Positions 43,383 through 52,648 are shown, counted from the stretch's first letter. The stretch: DNA of 64,000 bases from Bacteroidota bacterium (GCA_018268105.1 JAFDXG010000056.1:1-64000); one strand, 5' to 3'. Numbers and translations: made by a program. Notes: generated from the sequence alone by a model not told the origin.

Positions 43383-44617
43383 AAAAATGCTTAATTATAT
43401 TGTTAGCATTCATGCTGCTCGGGCATATAACCCGGGGTACCACCATCAGGGTAGGTAAAGGACAAGCAGTAGCTACTATCCGGGAGGCACACCAGCTCGC
43501 AAAAGATGGAGATACTCTTTGGGTATATCCCGGAACTTATAAAGAAAAGAATATCACCATTTCTAAAAAGCTAACCCTCCTTGGTAAAGATTATCCGGTG
43601 CTTGATGGTGAACATACCTATGAAATAATATCTGTAAAATCACCCGAAGTTGTTATCCGGGGATTTAAACTCATTCATTCCGGTGTATCAAGCATAGTGG
43701 ATATAGCCGCAATAAAAATTTACAACACACATCACGTATATATTGTTGATAATATTTTTTACGATACCTTTTTTGGAATATACTCCCAATCCAGTTCCAA
43801 CTGCACTTTCGAAAATAACAGACTTACGGGCATAGCTGTAACAGAGCAGGCAAGTGGTAATGGTATTCACTGCTGGAAAAGTGACAGCCTGAAAATAATT
43901 GCTAACACCGTTACGGGACACCGTGATGGTATCTATTTTGAGTTTGTTACCAATTCTGTTATTTGGAGAAATACTTCTTACAATAATATGCGTTACGGCC
44001 TGCATTTTATGTTTTCGGATAATGATGCTTACATTTCCAATATTTTCCGAAACAATGGTGCAGGTGTATCAGTAATGTTTACGCACAAAGTGAAAATGTT
44101 TAATAATATTTTTGAGGAAAACTGGGGTGATGCTTCGTATGGGATTTTTTTAAAGGAAATATCTGATAGCCACATATCAGGAAATAAATTCCTGCACAAT
44201 ACCAGTGGAATATTTATGGAAGGCACCAACCGGATACTTGTTGAAAAAAATATATTTACAGGGAATGGATGGGCATTAAAAATTCAGGCAAGTTGCGTGG
44301 ATAATGTTATTGTTAATAATAATTTCAAAGCAAACACCTTCGATATAGGTACCAACGGGTCGCTGGTGATGAACAAATTTGATCATAATTACTGGGATAA
44401 GTATGAAGGGTATGATCTTAACCGGGATAACACAGGAGATGTACCTTACCGCCCGGTAAGTTTATTTTCTATGATTGTAGAGAAAAACCCGGCTGCTATG
44501 ATGTTGTTCAGAAGTTTTATGTCTTCGCTGCTCGATAAGTCTGAAAAAATACTCCCAACACTCACGCCGGAGAGTCTGAAAGATAATTTTCCATGGATGA
44601 AACCACTACCGTTATGA
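43379..44617 (+). CDS. nosD: Nitrous oxide reductase maturation protein NosD
   Basis: A 412-residue periplasmic protein with a Sec signal peptide (MKKCLIILLAFMLLGHITRG) and a parallel beta-helix made of CASH/NosD repeats, for example HHVYIVDNIFYDTFFGIYSQ, NCTFENNRLTGI and DSHISGNKFLHNTSGIFMEG. It works with the ABC transporter NosFY in building the copper-sulphur CuZ centre of NosZ. The start ATG overlaps the preceding stop (ATGA) and its own end overlaps the nosF start in the same way, so these genes are translationally coupled. Length is normal. Confidence 0.95.
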   Translation: MKKCLIILLAFMLLGHITRGTTIRVGKGQAVATIREAHQLAKDGDTLWVYPGTYKEKNITISKKLTLLGKDYPVLDGEHTYEIISVKSPEVVIRGFKLIHSGVSSIVDIAAIKIYNTHHVYIVDNIFYDTFFGIYSQSSSNCTFENNRLTGIAVTEQASGNGIHCWKSDSLKIIANTVTGHRDGIYFEFVTNSVIWRNTSYNNMRYGLHFMFSDNDAYISNIFRNNGAGVSVMFTHKVKMFNNIFEENWGDASYGIFLKEISDSHISGNKFLHNTSGIFMEGTNRILVEKNIFTGNGWALKIQASCVDNVIVNNNFKANTFDIGTNGSLVMNKFDHNYWDKYEGYDLNRDNTGDVPYRPVSLFSMIVEKNPAAMMLFRSFMSSLLDKSEKILPTLTPESLKDNFPWMKPLPL

Positions 44618-45324
44618 TTATTGCAAGTAATGTATCAAAAAGATTTGGAAAGCTAAAGGCACTGGATAATGTTTCAGTTGCCTGCAATAAGGGCGAATGT
44701 ATAGCCCTGCTGGGGCCAAATGGTAGTGGCAAAACAACCCTGATTAAAAGTATACTGGGGATGGTTGTTCCTGACAGCGGGTTTATCACATTTAACGGAA
44801 AAAACATTTTGCATGACTGGCTCTACCGCCGTCATATAGGCTATATGCCGCAGATAGGCCGGTATCCCGATAATATGACTATTGAACAGGTGTTCAGTAT
44901 GATGAAAGATATCCGCTCCGCCGAGGGAAATAAGCAACCAGATAATTCGCTGGCAGAACAGTTTGGACTTATGAATATCCTGCACAAGCGGATGCGTACA
45001 TTATCAGGAGGTACACGCCAGAAAGTAAGTGCATCAATCGCATTTATGTTTGATCCGGATGTATATATTCTTGACGAACCCACGGCAGGTCTTGATCCTG
45101 TGGCGGCTGAAGTGCTGAAGGAAAAGATTATTCTTGAAAAATCGAAGGGCAAACTGGTATTAATTACTTCTCATATACTTAGTGAGCTTGATGATCTTAT
45201 TACTCATGTAATTTATATGCAGGAAGGAGCAATGTTGTTTCATAAAAAAATTGGTGATCTGCAGGCAGATACAGGTGAAATAAAATTATCAAAAGCAATT
45301 GCAGCCGTAATGCTGAAAAAATAA
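44614..45324 (+). CDS. nosF: ABC transporter ATP-binding protein NosF
   Basis: A 236-residue ATPase. I place the start at ATG 44614, which overlaps the nosD stop by ATGA, as for the nosD start; an ATG 21 bp upstream is also open. Walker A is LLGPNGSGKTTLIKSIL, the signature is LSGGTRQKVSASIAFM, Walker B is DVYILDEPTAGLDP, and the switch His is in LITSHIL. It powers the NosFY exporter that supplies a sulphur compound for the CuZ centre of NosZ. Confidence 0.95.
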   Translation: MIIASNVSKRFGKLKALDNVSVACNKGECIALLGPNGSGKTTLIKSILGMVVPDSGFITFNGKNILHDWLYRRHIGYMPQIGRYPDNMTIEQVFSMMKDIRSAEGNKQPDNSLAEQFGLMNILHKRMRTLSGGTRQKVSASIAFMFDPDVYILDEPTAGLDPVAAEVLKEKIILEKSKGKLVLITSHILSELDDLITHVIYMQEGAMLFHKKIGDLQADTGEIKLSKAIAAVMLKK

Positions 45325-45328
45325 ACAA

Positions 45329-46096
45329 ATGAACAAGCTTGTAAAATATGTATGTACTGATATCCTGCGTAACAGGATAGTTATAGGGTACACTTTTTTT
45401 CTTTTGCTTATCTCTCTGAGCTTATTCAGCCTGGAAGATAATGCTTCAAAGGGATTGCTTAGCCTGTTGAATCTGGTATTGATTATTGTACCGTTGGTGT
45501 CGGTTATCTTCTCCACTATTTATATATACAACAGTGCTGAATTTATTGAATTACTGGTTAGCCAGCCATTGCGGCGGAAGCATTTATGGAGTAGTTTGTT
45601 TATCGGCCTGGCAGGGTCATTATCACTTGCCTTTTTAATTGGAGTAGGTTTACCTCTTATTATTTATGATGCTTCAGCCACAGCCTGGATGATGGCAGGT
45701 ATGGGAATTGTGCTGACTATTATTTTTGTAGCTATAGCCATGCTGGCCGCAGTAGCCACCCGCGATAAAGCAAAGGGGATAGGCATATCTATATTCTTAT
45801 GGTTGTTCTTTGCTGTTATATTTGATGGGCTGGTATTGTTTGCATTATTTCAATTTGAAGATTATCCGCTTGAAAAAGCTATGGTAGTGGCAGCAGCGTT
45901 AAATCCTGTTGATCTTGGGCGTATACTTATTCTTCTGAAAATGGATATATCTGCACTAATGGGTTATACAGGTGCTGTTTTCAGAGATTTTTTTGGCACA
46001 CAAACAGGCATGCTGATTGCAATTCTGGTTCTGCTGTTATGGATAATCATTGTATTTGAGCTTTCTCTGCGAAAATTCAACAGAAAGGACTTATAG
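45329..46096 (+). CDS. nosY: ABC transporter permease NosY
   Basis: A 255-residue inner membrane protein with six hydrophobic helices, in the ABC-2 permease style (the C-terminal helix is MLIAILVLLLWIIIVFELSL). It partners NosF, whose gene ends 4 bp upstream, and acts with NosD in NosZ maturation. The conserved EFIELLVSQPLRRKHLWSS loop between the second and third helices is typical of NosY. Confidence 0.93.
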   Translation: MNKLVKYVCTDILRNRIVIGYTFFLLLISLSLFSLEDNASKGLLSLLNLVLIIVPLVSVIFSTIYIYNSAEFIELLVSQPLRRKHLWSSLFIGLAGSLSLAFLIGVGLPLIIYDASATAWMMAGMGIVLTIIFVAIAMLAAVATRDKAKGIGISIFLWLFFAVIFDGLVLFALFQFEDYPLEKAMVVAAALNPVDLGRILILLKMDISALMGYTGAVFRDFFGTQTGMLIAILVLLLWIIIVFELSLRKFNRKDL

Positions 46097-46151
46097 CAAA
46101 ATTTTATAAGGCTATTTCTGCTGATCAACCAATTGATACCTGTTTGCAGCA

Positions 46152-46538
46152 ATGAAAAAAGATATCAAAACAAGAAGGGATATAGAACTACTGGTAGATA
46201 GATTTTACAAAAATGTAAGGGCCGATCATTTGCTGGGCCCTGTATTTGATGATATAGCAAAAGTGAACTGGGAAAAGCATTTACGGGTGATGTATGATTT
46301 TTGGGACAATACAATTTTTTTCAGCGGAACCTATTCGGGTAACCCTATGCATCTGCATCAGCATTTACATGAGCGGTTCTCCCTTAACTCAACTCATTTT
46401 GAACGCTGGAATGAATTATTTGATGCCGTGGTTGATGAATTGTATTCAGGTACAAATGCCTTACTTGCCAAACAAAGAGCTGCCAGTATTGCTGCAGTAA
46501 TAAAAAGTAAGATTCTTCCAAACGGCAAAAGCCGGTAA
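46152..46538 (+). CDS. Group III truncated haemoglobin
   Basis: A 128-residue single-domain haemoglobin of the truncated group III type. Typical segments: LVDRFYKNVRADHLLGPVFD at the N-terminus, WEKHLRVMYDFWDNTIFFSG around residues 39-58, and a His-rich stretch HLHQHLHERFSLNSTHFERW (residues 65-84) that carries the proximal heme His. Group III proteins bind oxygen and NO and are linked to NO or nitrosative stress. It lies 55 bp after nosY on the same strand, so it may be part of the operon. Confidence 0.9.
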   Translation: MKKDIKTRRDIELLVDRFYKNVRADHLLGPVFDDIAKVNWEKHLRVMYDFWDNTIFFSGTYSGNPMHLHQHLHERFSLNSTHFERWNELFDAVVDELYSGTNALLAKQRAASIAAVIKSKILPNGKSR

Positions 46539-46893
46539 GTACGAAAATTTCCTTTCAGATTATTAATCGTCAACAAGTCGGGCAGCATATAAATGGCACT
46601 TCAGTTAGGGGTGAAGTTCGAAGTATCCTGTAATTTCCCAGTTCTTCATTCAATGCCTGGGGCGATTTCTCCTTCTGCGATCAAGCAAAGTAGAGGTTAT
46701 AATCTGTGTATTGTCATTTATATTTGCCGTTTTTAATGTGCAGCATCGCAAAGTTGATTGCGTACCAGCAGCACAGGGGGTTGAAATACTATTTTATTAT
46801 CACAGGTCATACTACGGACTATTGTTTAGTGATACCAAAGCAAAAAAAAGCTTTGCACTACACCAACGACGGAAGAAAAGCTAAAATAGTCAC
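46539..46893. other. Intergenic region, nothing recognised
   Basis: A 355-bp gap between the haemoglobin gene and the convergent gene at 46894. A 102-codon open frame (46706-47014, plus strand) crosses it but overlaps the neighbouring gene and shows no domain or signal peptide. No hairpin, RNA gene or repeat was recognised. Confidence 0.5.
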
Positions 46894-48486
46894 TCAATTG
46901 GGTTCTAACCAAACCACCTGCATATTTTTGCTGGAACCATTAATCTCTAAACGAATTGTCGCCAGCTGGTTGGTATTTTTGTCATACGCAGAGGTTGAAA
47001 AGCTACCGAGGTAATGATGGCTTTTCTTTCCGGTAAGCCCAAACACGGGTTTGCGTGATGGAACGGGCTCAGCCCCCTCAATACGATAACTAAATCCGTC
47101 AATTTCTCCAACACCGGCTATTGTGCTGAGTTTACCATCTTTCATTTTTTTTTCGTTCTTCTCAATATCATTAAACAGGGTATAGAAGTCTGACTTTCCT
47201 TCAATATAAATTGTCCTTTTATATTGGTTACCATTAAGGAACAGAGTTGGTTCAAGTTCTTTTTTGTGCATGTAAAATTCTTTCAGTAAGTAACCTCCCA
47301 GTACCTGTGATTTTGGAATAAAATAACTTCCCCTGTTACCGCCCAGCATATCATAGTTTATGATTGCGAGGTTACCCAGGGCCACACTAAAACTCCTATC
47401 GCTACTTATGTTCGTTTTCTCTTCCAGTATCACGGTAAACCTACCATCGTCGGCTATAATAATATCCTGCGGGAGACCACTAAAAGCTTTTTTATCGCCA
47501 AAAATGGATGCCGATGCCTGAATAGCTTTTTCGGGAATAGCTAATCCTGTATATTCAATCTTGTTGGTCGCAACATTTATATAAGTTATCAGGGGGATAT
47601 ACCCTTCTTCTTTTTCGCTGGTATAATTCGTTAGCATGATGAACTTTTCGGCCACTGGGTTTTGCTTTATCATGGCAGATTGAACAAACAGGTCATTTGA
47701 CAGTTCCAATGAGGCAGGTATATTGGGAGATGTTATTGCAAACGACTGCTGGTTTTTTTGCAAAGTGGCTATATAAAAATGTATAATTTTATTTTTTTTG
47801 TTTATTTCTCCGCTTTTAACTAACATGGTTAATTGCCGGTCGCCGACTATAACCATATCTAAGTATTGTACAAAATCAAAGTTTTCCTGTGGTACGCTAA
47901 AAGTTGCCCTTGTTATTTCTTTATGGTTGCCGCCGTACCAAATACATTCCAGTTTAGGCTTGGACTCTCTGTTGCCGGATGGCTCTGCAACGACTGCATA
48001 CTGATCACTGTAAGGATCCTTGTGTACCCAGAAAAATTCTTCAATTGCCAATGCTGCATAGGTTTTCCCGAGAAGGATGCGCTCATCATCAAGCCTTGTG
48101 AGTTCTTTATCTTCTTTTACAACTCCGGTTGATCCGTTTATCACAACCCTCGAAAGTATGCGTGTCCTTTTATCGCGACTAATAATTAATAATACAATTT
48201 CATTGTTCACTTCAAATATTGCCTTAACAAAAACCGCATCCTGATTAAAGGCTGCAACGTTGGGGGCAATATCCTTTACGAGTTTGTGGGCGGGGGAGAA
48301 TATTTTAATATTGAGTTTTTCCCGGTACTGAGTACAAAATACGGTGTTGCCATTTTTAAGGATCAAAAACTTTCCATAGCCGTTGGTGTACTCTTCAAAA
48401 GGTGTTGCTTCTCCAATCACCTTAAATTGGGCATAGCAGGTAAATTGTAAGGTAACAAGTAACAAGGTTAGACTGTTTTTCAGCAT
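46894..48486 (-). CDS. Exported protein of unknown function
   Basis: A 530-residue protein, started at ATG 48486 where a signal peptide begins (MLKNSLTLLLVTLQFTCYAQ, cleavage after CYA). I do not recognise the family. The sequence is beta-rich, with short repeated strand-turn units such as GYGKFLILKNGNTVFCTQY and GRFTVILEEKTNISSDRSFS, compatible with a large beta-propeller or sandwich, but without clear blade repeats. It is convergent with the haemoglobin gene, and a neighbouring outer membrane protein gene lies just upstream on the same strand, behind its own terminator. Probably periplasmic or surface-linked. Confidence 0.7.
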   Translation of the reverse strand: MLKNSLTLLLVTLQFTCYAQFKVIGEATPFEEYTNGYGKFLILKNGNTVFCTQYREKLNIKIFSPAHKLVKDIAPNVAAFNQDAVFVKAIFEVNNEIVLLIISRDKRTRILSRVVINGSTGVVKEDKELTRLDDERILLGKTYAALAIEEFFWVHKDPYSDQYAVVAEPSGNRESKPKLECIWYGGNHKEITRATFSVPQENFDFVQYLDMVIVGDRQLTMLVKSGEINKKNKIIHFYIATLQKNQQSFAITSPNIPASLELSNDLFVQSAMIKQNPVAEKFIMLTNYTSEKEEGYIPLITYINVATNKIEYTGLAIPEKAIQASASIFGDKKAFSGLPQDIIIADDGRFTVILEEKTNISSDRSFSVALGNLAIINYDMLGGNRGSYFIPKSQVLGGYLLKEFYMHKKELEPTLFLNGNQYKRTIYIEGKSDFYTLFNDIEKNEKKMKDGKLSTIAGVGEIDGFSYRIEGAEPVPSRKPVFGLTGKKSHHYLGSFSTSAYDKNTNQLATIRLEINGSSKNMQVVWLEPN

Positions 48487-48559
48487 TTTTCTAAGTTTTA
48501 ATGGTGTCAAATATAACTGAAAAAATACCATAGCAGGCAATGAGGTATTTTAATTTATC

Positions 48560-48589
48560 AAAAACAAAAGCCGCTCCAAAGGGAGCGGC
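48560..48589 (-). terminator. Terminator of the outer membrane protein gene
   Basis: GCCGCTCC (48570-48577) pairs with GGAGCGGC (48582-48589), with AAAG between. Read on the minus strand, the stem is followed by TTTTGTTTTTG, a good T run. Confidence 0.85.
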
Positions 48590-48616
48590 CTGATATAGAT
48601 GCAGGTTAGTATAATA

Positions 48617-49309
48617 TTATAATTTAAATCCTACAGTAAAACTCAGTACCCGGTTTTTTCCCAACTCATCTTTTGAACTGCTGGTGCCGGATTGAAGTTT
48701 TGCAAGGCCCAGTCCATAGTTGACAGAGAACAAGGCAAATTTGCTTTGTAAACCAATAGTGCCATTTAATCCATAATCAAACCTGCGCATGACACCATAT
48801 CCAGAACTTTCCTCGTCGTCGGCGAAGGGATCGTTGTTAGTAAATTTAATATTTTCTGTATGACTAAAATTAACTCCTAAGATTTTACCTTCTATTTTGT
48901 TTTTGCCGGCAACCCCAATACCAAGGTATGGCCCGGCACCAAAAAAGAAACTGGATTCATTTCCCAATGGCAGTTTGATTACCGCATTTACAGGAACCTC
49001 CACATAGTATGGTTTAGTTGACGACCTGAACCAGGTATTACCGGATGTATTTCCTGACTCAAGCTTTGATCCTTTGCCTGTAAAAAAAACACCGGGCTGC
49101 AGTGCAAAAAAATTAGTAATAGGAAGATCGGCTTGTAGCCCGGCATGGAAAGAAGCAATGCCACGGGCGTTTTCAACATCTCCATCTTTATTTATACTAA
49201 TGTTGGCAAGATTCAAACCTGCCTTTACAAATACAGCAGGTTTCTGGGCCTGCGCTGAGAAACTAAAGATCATCAAAAAAGCACCAAGAACAATCAGTCG
49301 ATTTTGCAT
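48617..49309 (-). CDS. Outer membrane beta-barrel protein, PorT-like family
   Basis: A 230-residue protein with a Sec signal peptide (LIVLGAFLMIFSFSAQAQ) and the outer-membrane beta-barrel pattern: alternating strands such as FVKAGLNLANISI, FFALQPGVFFTGKGSK, YYVEVPVNAVIKLPLG, FFFGAGPYLGIGVAG and a final VLSFTVGFKL. Such eight-stranded barrels (outer membrane protein beta-barrel domain 2) are common in Bacteroidota and mostly of unknown role. Monocistronic, with a strong terminator just downstream. Confidence 0.85.
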   Translation of the reverse strand: MQNRLIVLGAFLMIFSFSAQAQKPAVFVKAGLNLANISINKDGDVENARGIASFHAGLQADLPITNFFALQPGVFFTGKGSKLESGNTSGNTWFRSSTKPYYVEVPVNAVIKLPLGNESSFFFGAGPYLGIGVAGKNKIEGKILGVNFSHTENIKFTNNDPFADDEESSGYGVMRRFDYGLNGTIGLQSKFALFSVNYGLGLAKLQSGTSSSKDELGKNRVLSFTVGFKL

Positions 49310-49455
49310 ATTATTTTTGTTTAGTATTCTTTTTCAAAACTCTTGCCAGATTATCCGGCAAATTGCAACATAAACGTTTTAAACAAAAATTTAATTGTAC
49401 AATTGTATTAATCAAATGTATTGAATTAGCTTTTTTAAAAAATAATTATAAGATT

Positions 49456-49899
49456 ATGTCGAGTATATGGTTTAATAAAGATTTTTCCCTCGAAGAAATT
49501 AATGCGATGAGTATCGGTACTATGGCTGAATATATAGGTATCCGTTTTTCGGAGATTGGTGATAATTTTCTTAAAGCAACTATGCCGGTTGATGACCGTA
49601 CTAAACAACCATACGGACTGATGCACGGCGGTGCATCTGCTGTGCTTGCCGAAACACTGGGCAGTGTGGCTTCTGCCCTTGTATTAGATCAAACTGTATC
49701 GTTATGTGTGGGTTTGGAGATCAATGCCAACCATATCCGTGCTGCCAGGCAGGGTATAGTAACAGGAACGGCTACCCCGTTACACCTCGGCGCTTCCACT
49801 CATGTTTGGGATATCAAAATCCATGATGAAAAAGGGAAACTGGTATGTGTAAGCCGGCTTACGGTAGCTGTACTGAAACGGAAAGATATTTCTTTATAA
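49456..49899 (+). CDS. PaaI/MenI-type hotdog thioesterase
   Basis: A 147-residue hotdog-fold acyl-CoA thioesterase from ATG 49456. The active-site stretch PYGLMHGGASAVLAETLGS (residues about 54-72) holds the HGG motif and the catalytic Glu on the central helix. It fits the group that includes 1,4-dihydroxy-2-naphthoyl-CoA hydrolase (menaquinone biosynthesis) and PaaI; with menaquinone as the normal quinone in this phylum, a MenI role is plausible but not shown. No operon partners are evident. Confidence 0.82.
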   Translation: MSSIWFNKDFSLEEINAMSIGTMAEYIGIRFSEIGDNFLKATMPVDDRTKQPYGLMHGGASAVLAETLGSVASALVLDQTVSLCVGLEINANHIRAARQGIVTGTATPLHLGASTHVWDIKIHDEKGKLVCVSRLTVAVLKRKDISL

Positions 49900-49944
49900 T
49901 GAACAAAAACTTATAAGGTTTCTAAAACCTTATAGGTTTATATA

Positions 49945-50574
49945 TTAATTGTTAATGGCAGCAGCTTTGATCACATCTTTTACGGAAGGAAAGGTATTAC
50001 TCAGTTTTTCGTCTATATCCGCAAAATCCACCCATTCAATTTTCAGGATATCTTCTTCGGTTTGGGGGATTAAAGGCTGACCGTCGGCAGCCGTCATAGT
50101 ATACCAGTAGGATTCTTTCAAAATATGTTTGCCAAATTCCTCGTAAGTATGATAAGTGGTGAGCAGATACTTATGCAGTGTCAATGTTTTTAACCCGGTC
50201 TCTTCCTCTACTTCTCTCAGGGCACAATCTTCCAGTTTTTCACTTTCTTCCAGTTTGCCTTTTGGGATATCCCATTTGTTGCGCCGGTATATCATCAATA
50301 CCTGGTGTTTATTATTGGTAACCAATCCTCCCGCGGCTTTGATTATATTAAAATGTTTCCAAAACATTTTTTTCAGCTTATCAATATCACTACTGAATAA
50401 TATTCCGGCATGAAAGTCTTTTTTAGCGATTTCATGCAGCAGGGCGTGGATGGCATTATTTGTAACTTCATCTATATAAATAGTGTCCGGATGGTGCCGG
50501 TATGTCCCGATATTTTTTGTGATTTCGTCGCAAAGAAAAACCGGTTTATCGCCAAAGTATATTTTAATAACCAT
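49945..50574 (-). CDS. Nudix hydrolase
   Basis: A 209-residue protein started at ATG 50574. The intact Nudix box GKLEESEKLEDCALREVEEE continues TGL, with the catalytic REVEEE, so it should hydrolyse a nucleotide diphosphate-linked compound with metal. An extra N-terminal domain of about 70 residues precedes it (KIYFGDKPVFLCDEI and LLHEIAKKDF), as in Bacteroidota Nudix proteins usually found beside pyrE. It is divergent from pyrE, whose ATG lies 27 bp away. Substrate not identifiable. Confidence 0.88.
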   Translation of the reverse strand: MVIKIYFGDKPVFLCDEITKNIGTYRHHPDTIYIDEVTNNAIHALLHEIAKKDFHAGILFSSDIDKLKKMFWKHFNIIKAAGGLVTNNKHQVLMIYRRNKWDIPKGKLEESEKLEDCALREVEEETGLKTLTLHKYLLTTYHTYEEFGKHILKESYWYTMTAADGQPLIPQTEEDILKIEWVDFADIDEKLSNTFPSVKDVIKAAAINN

Positions 50575-50600
50575 AGTTGCAATTTTGTTATTTTCGCGGC

Positions 50601-51230
50601 ATGACAAACGAAAAAGCCGTTGCCGAAAAGCTTTTACAAATTAACGCTATCCGGCTGAATCCGCAACAACCTTTTACATGGGCATCAGGTTGGAAGAGCC
50701 CTATATATTGCGATAACCGGAAAACTTTATCTTTCCCGTATACCCGTGATTTTATTAAATCAGAGTTGTGCAATATTATATTTGAGCAGTTTCCCGATGC
50801 CAACATGATTGCAGGCGTTGCCACTGCAGGTATTGCCTGGGGAGCGATGGCTTCTGATCAGTTAAAACTGCCTTTTATTTATGTACGACCTAAACCTAAA
50901 GACCATGGATTGGGAAACCAGGTGGAAGGTTATTTTGAAACCGGACAGAAAGTGGTGGTAGTGGAAGATTTGATATCTACCGGAAAAAGCAGTCTGCAGG
51001 TTTGTGAGGTGCTAAAAAAAGAGGGGTTGCAGGTAGAAGGAATGGTATCAATTTTTACGTATGGTTTTCCGGTAGCGGCCGACGCTTTTGCTAAGGCTGG
51101 TGTAACTCTTAAATCGCTTACAAACTATGAAACACTCATTGCGCTTGCCATAGAAAAGGGAATAGTAAGTACGCAGGAAGAAAATACTTTGTTAAACTGG
51201 CGAAAAGATCCCGCCGGCTGGAACCCCTGA
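50601..51230 (+). CDS. pyrE: Orotate phosphoribosyltransferase
   Basis: A 209-residue enzyme of pyrimidine biosynthesis, started at ATG 50601. It makes orotidine 5'-phosphate from orotate and PRPP. Family motifs are WASGWKSPIYCDNRKTLSFP near the N-terminus, the flexible-loop lysines in YVRPKPKDHGLGN, and the PRPP-binding VVVVEDLISTGKSS (residues about 116-129). Length is normal. The divergent Nudix gene shares the short promoter gap. Confidence 0.96.
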   Translation: MTNEKAVAEKLLQINAIRLNPQQPFTWASGWKSPIYCDNRKTLSFPYTRDFIKSELCNIIFEQFPDANMIAGVATAGIAWGAMASDQLKLPFIYVRPKPKDHGLGNQVEGYFETGQKVVVVEDLISTGKSSLQVCEVLKKEGLQVEGMVSIFTYGFPVAADAFAKAGVTLKSLTNYETLIALAIEKGIVSTQEENTLLNWRKDPAGWNP

Positions 51231-51353
51231 TCAAATTATTGTGTACCTTTTGATGTAAAAATGTTTTTATTCGAAATAATAAACAAAAAATATTTCAGAT
51301 TAGTCTGCAAATATTATTAACATAAACATCATTATCTACACAAAACTTTATGA

Positions 51354-51704
51354 ATGAAAAAGATTGCATTGCTTCTTACTTTGATAGGTGGTTTAGCATG
51401 GTCTGCTAATGCGCAGTTGCAGCAAAAAAAACCGGTTACCGTCAGGATTGCTACTCCTACAGTACAATGTGAAAAATGTAAAAAGAGAATAGAAGATTAT
51501 ATGAATCGGGAAGAAGGAATTAGTAAAGTAACTGTGGATTATAAGCGTAAAGTTACAACAATAACCTACCTGCCCAACCGTACAACGATTGATAACGTGA
51601 AAACCGGTATCGCCAATGCAGGCTACGATGCTGATGAAGTAAAAGCAAATGCCGATTCGTATAAAGCTTTACCTACCTGTTGTAAAAAGCCGGAAGATCA
51701 GTGA
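51354..51704 (+). CDS. Exported heavy-metal-associated (HMA) domain protein
   Basis: A 116-residue protein: a signal peptide (MKKIALLLTLIGGLAWSANA) and one HMA domain with the metal-binding pair in VQCEKCKKRIEDYM (Cys39 and Cys42) and the usual VDYKRKVTTITYLPNRTTID strands. Two more cysteines sit near the end (TCCKKPED). It is probably a periplasmic copper or similar metal carrier. Copper supply to NosZ, encoded 9 kb away, is possible but there is no direct link. Confidence 0.88.
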   Translation: MKKIALLLTLIGGLAWSANAQLQQKKPVTVRIATPTVQCEKCKKRIEDYMNREEGISKVTVDYKRKVTTITYLPNRTTIDNVKTGIANAGYDADEVKANADSYKALPTCCKKPEDQ

Positions 51705-51711
51705 TTAATAA

Positions 51712-52530
51712 TTAAAGGGCTGCCCGTATTTTTAAAAGTTTTTTCAGAAGGTCTTCCAGCAGTTCAAGTCGAAGCATATTTGCCCCATCGCTTTTAGCCA
51801 CTGCCGGATTGGGATGAGTTTCAATAAATAGTCCGTCTGCACCTGTTGCTACAGCGGCTTTAGCAATAGTTTCAATGAGTTGGGGGTTTCCGCCGGTTAC
51901 ACCTGAAGTTTGATTGGGTTGTTGTAATGAATGAGTACAATCCATTACCACAGGCACCCCATGTGCTTTCATCCAGGGGATATTACGATAATCCACTACT
52001 AAATCCTGGTAACCGAAGGTATTACCCCGTTCTGTAAGGATAATTTTATCATTACCGGCTTTCCTGATTTTTTCTACGGCAAACTGCATGGCGGGTCCGC
52101 TGATAAACTGACCTTTCTTGATATTAACCACTTTCCCGGTTTCGGCTGCTGCAAGAAGCAAGTCTGTTTGTCTGCACAAAAATGCCGGTATTTGTAAAAT
52201 GTCTATGTATTGTGCTGCAATAGCTGCTTCTTCATGTGCATGTATATCCGATGTGGTGGGAAGTTTAAATTTTTCTCCTGTTTTTTTTACAAGCGCTAAC
52301 GCATGTTCGTCGCCAATGCCTGAAAAGGAGGAGGCGCTGGTTCTGTTTGCTTTTCGGTAAGATGCTTTGAAAATATAAGGGATACCAAGATTTCTACAAA
52401 TCGAAGATACTTTTTCAGCGACTTCCATCACCAGTTCTTCACTTTCTACCACACAGGGCCCAGCAATGAGAAAAAAACTGTTTTCATTGTAAGATTGACC
52501 TTTAAAAATATCTTTTAAAAATTTTTCCAT
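51712..52530 (-). CDS. kdsA: 3-deoxy-8-phosphooctulonate (KDO-8-P) synthase
   Basis: A 272-residue enzyme that makes KDO-8-phosphate from phosphoenolpyruvate and arabinose 5-phosphate for lipopolysaccharide. Motifs: LIAGPCVVESEELV near the N-terminus, FKASYRKANRTSASSF at about residues 54-69, DIHAHEEA, QIPAFLCRQTDLL, TERGNTFGYQDLVVD and VVMDCTHSLQQPN. Cys26 in AGPC is the metal-ligand position, so it should be the metal-dependent class (the other class has Asn there). It converges with the HMA gene; only 7 bp separate the ends. Confidence 0.96.
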   Translation of the reverse strand: MEKFLKDIFKGQSYNENSFFLIAGPCVVESEELVMEVAEKVSSICRNLGIPYIFKASYRKANRTSASSFSGIGDEHALALVKKTGEKFKLPTTSDIHAHEEAAIAAQYIDILQIPAFLCRQTDLLLAAAETGKVVNIKKGQFISGPAMQFAVEKIRKAGNDKIILTERGNTFGYQDLVVDYRNIPWMKAHGVPVVMDCTHSLQQPNQTSGVTGGNPQLIETIAKAAVATGADGLFIETHPNPAVAKSDGANMLRLELLEDLLKKLLKIRAAL

Positions 52531-52624
52531 ACTGTAAAGTTAGGATTTCGCGGAAAGGCAGAACCATTGTAGCTATCTTTTTAATACGGTATTGCTTTAC
52601 CTTTTAATGGGTTCCTGGTAAAAA

Positions 52625-52648
52625 AATTGAGGCTCATGGAAATGAGCC
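52625..52648 (-). terminator. Terminator of ndk
   Basis: GGCTCAT (52631-52637) pairs with ATGAGCC (52642-52648), loop GGAA. Read on the minus strand, the stem is followed by TCAATTTTTT. It lies about 130 bp past the ndk stop codon. Confidence 0.75.

Noticed and set aside
46706..47014. 102-codon open frame on the plus strand
   Set aside because: It overlaps the end of the minus-strand gene, has no signal peptide or domain, and looks like chance.
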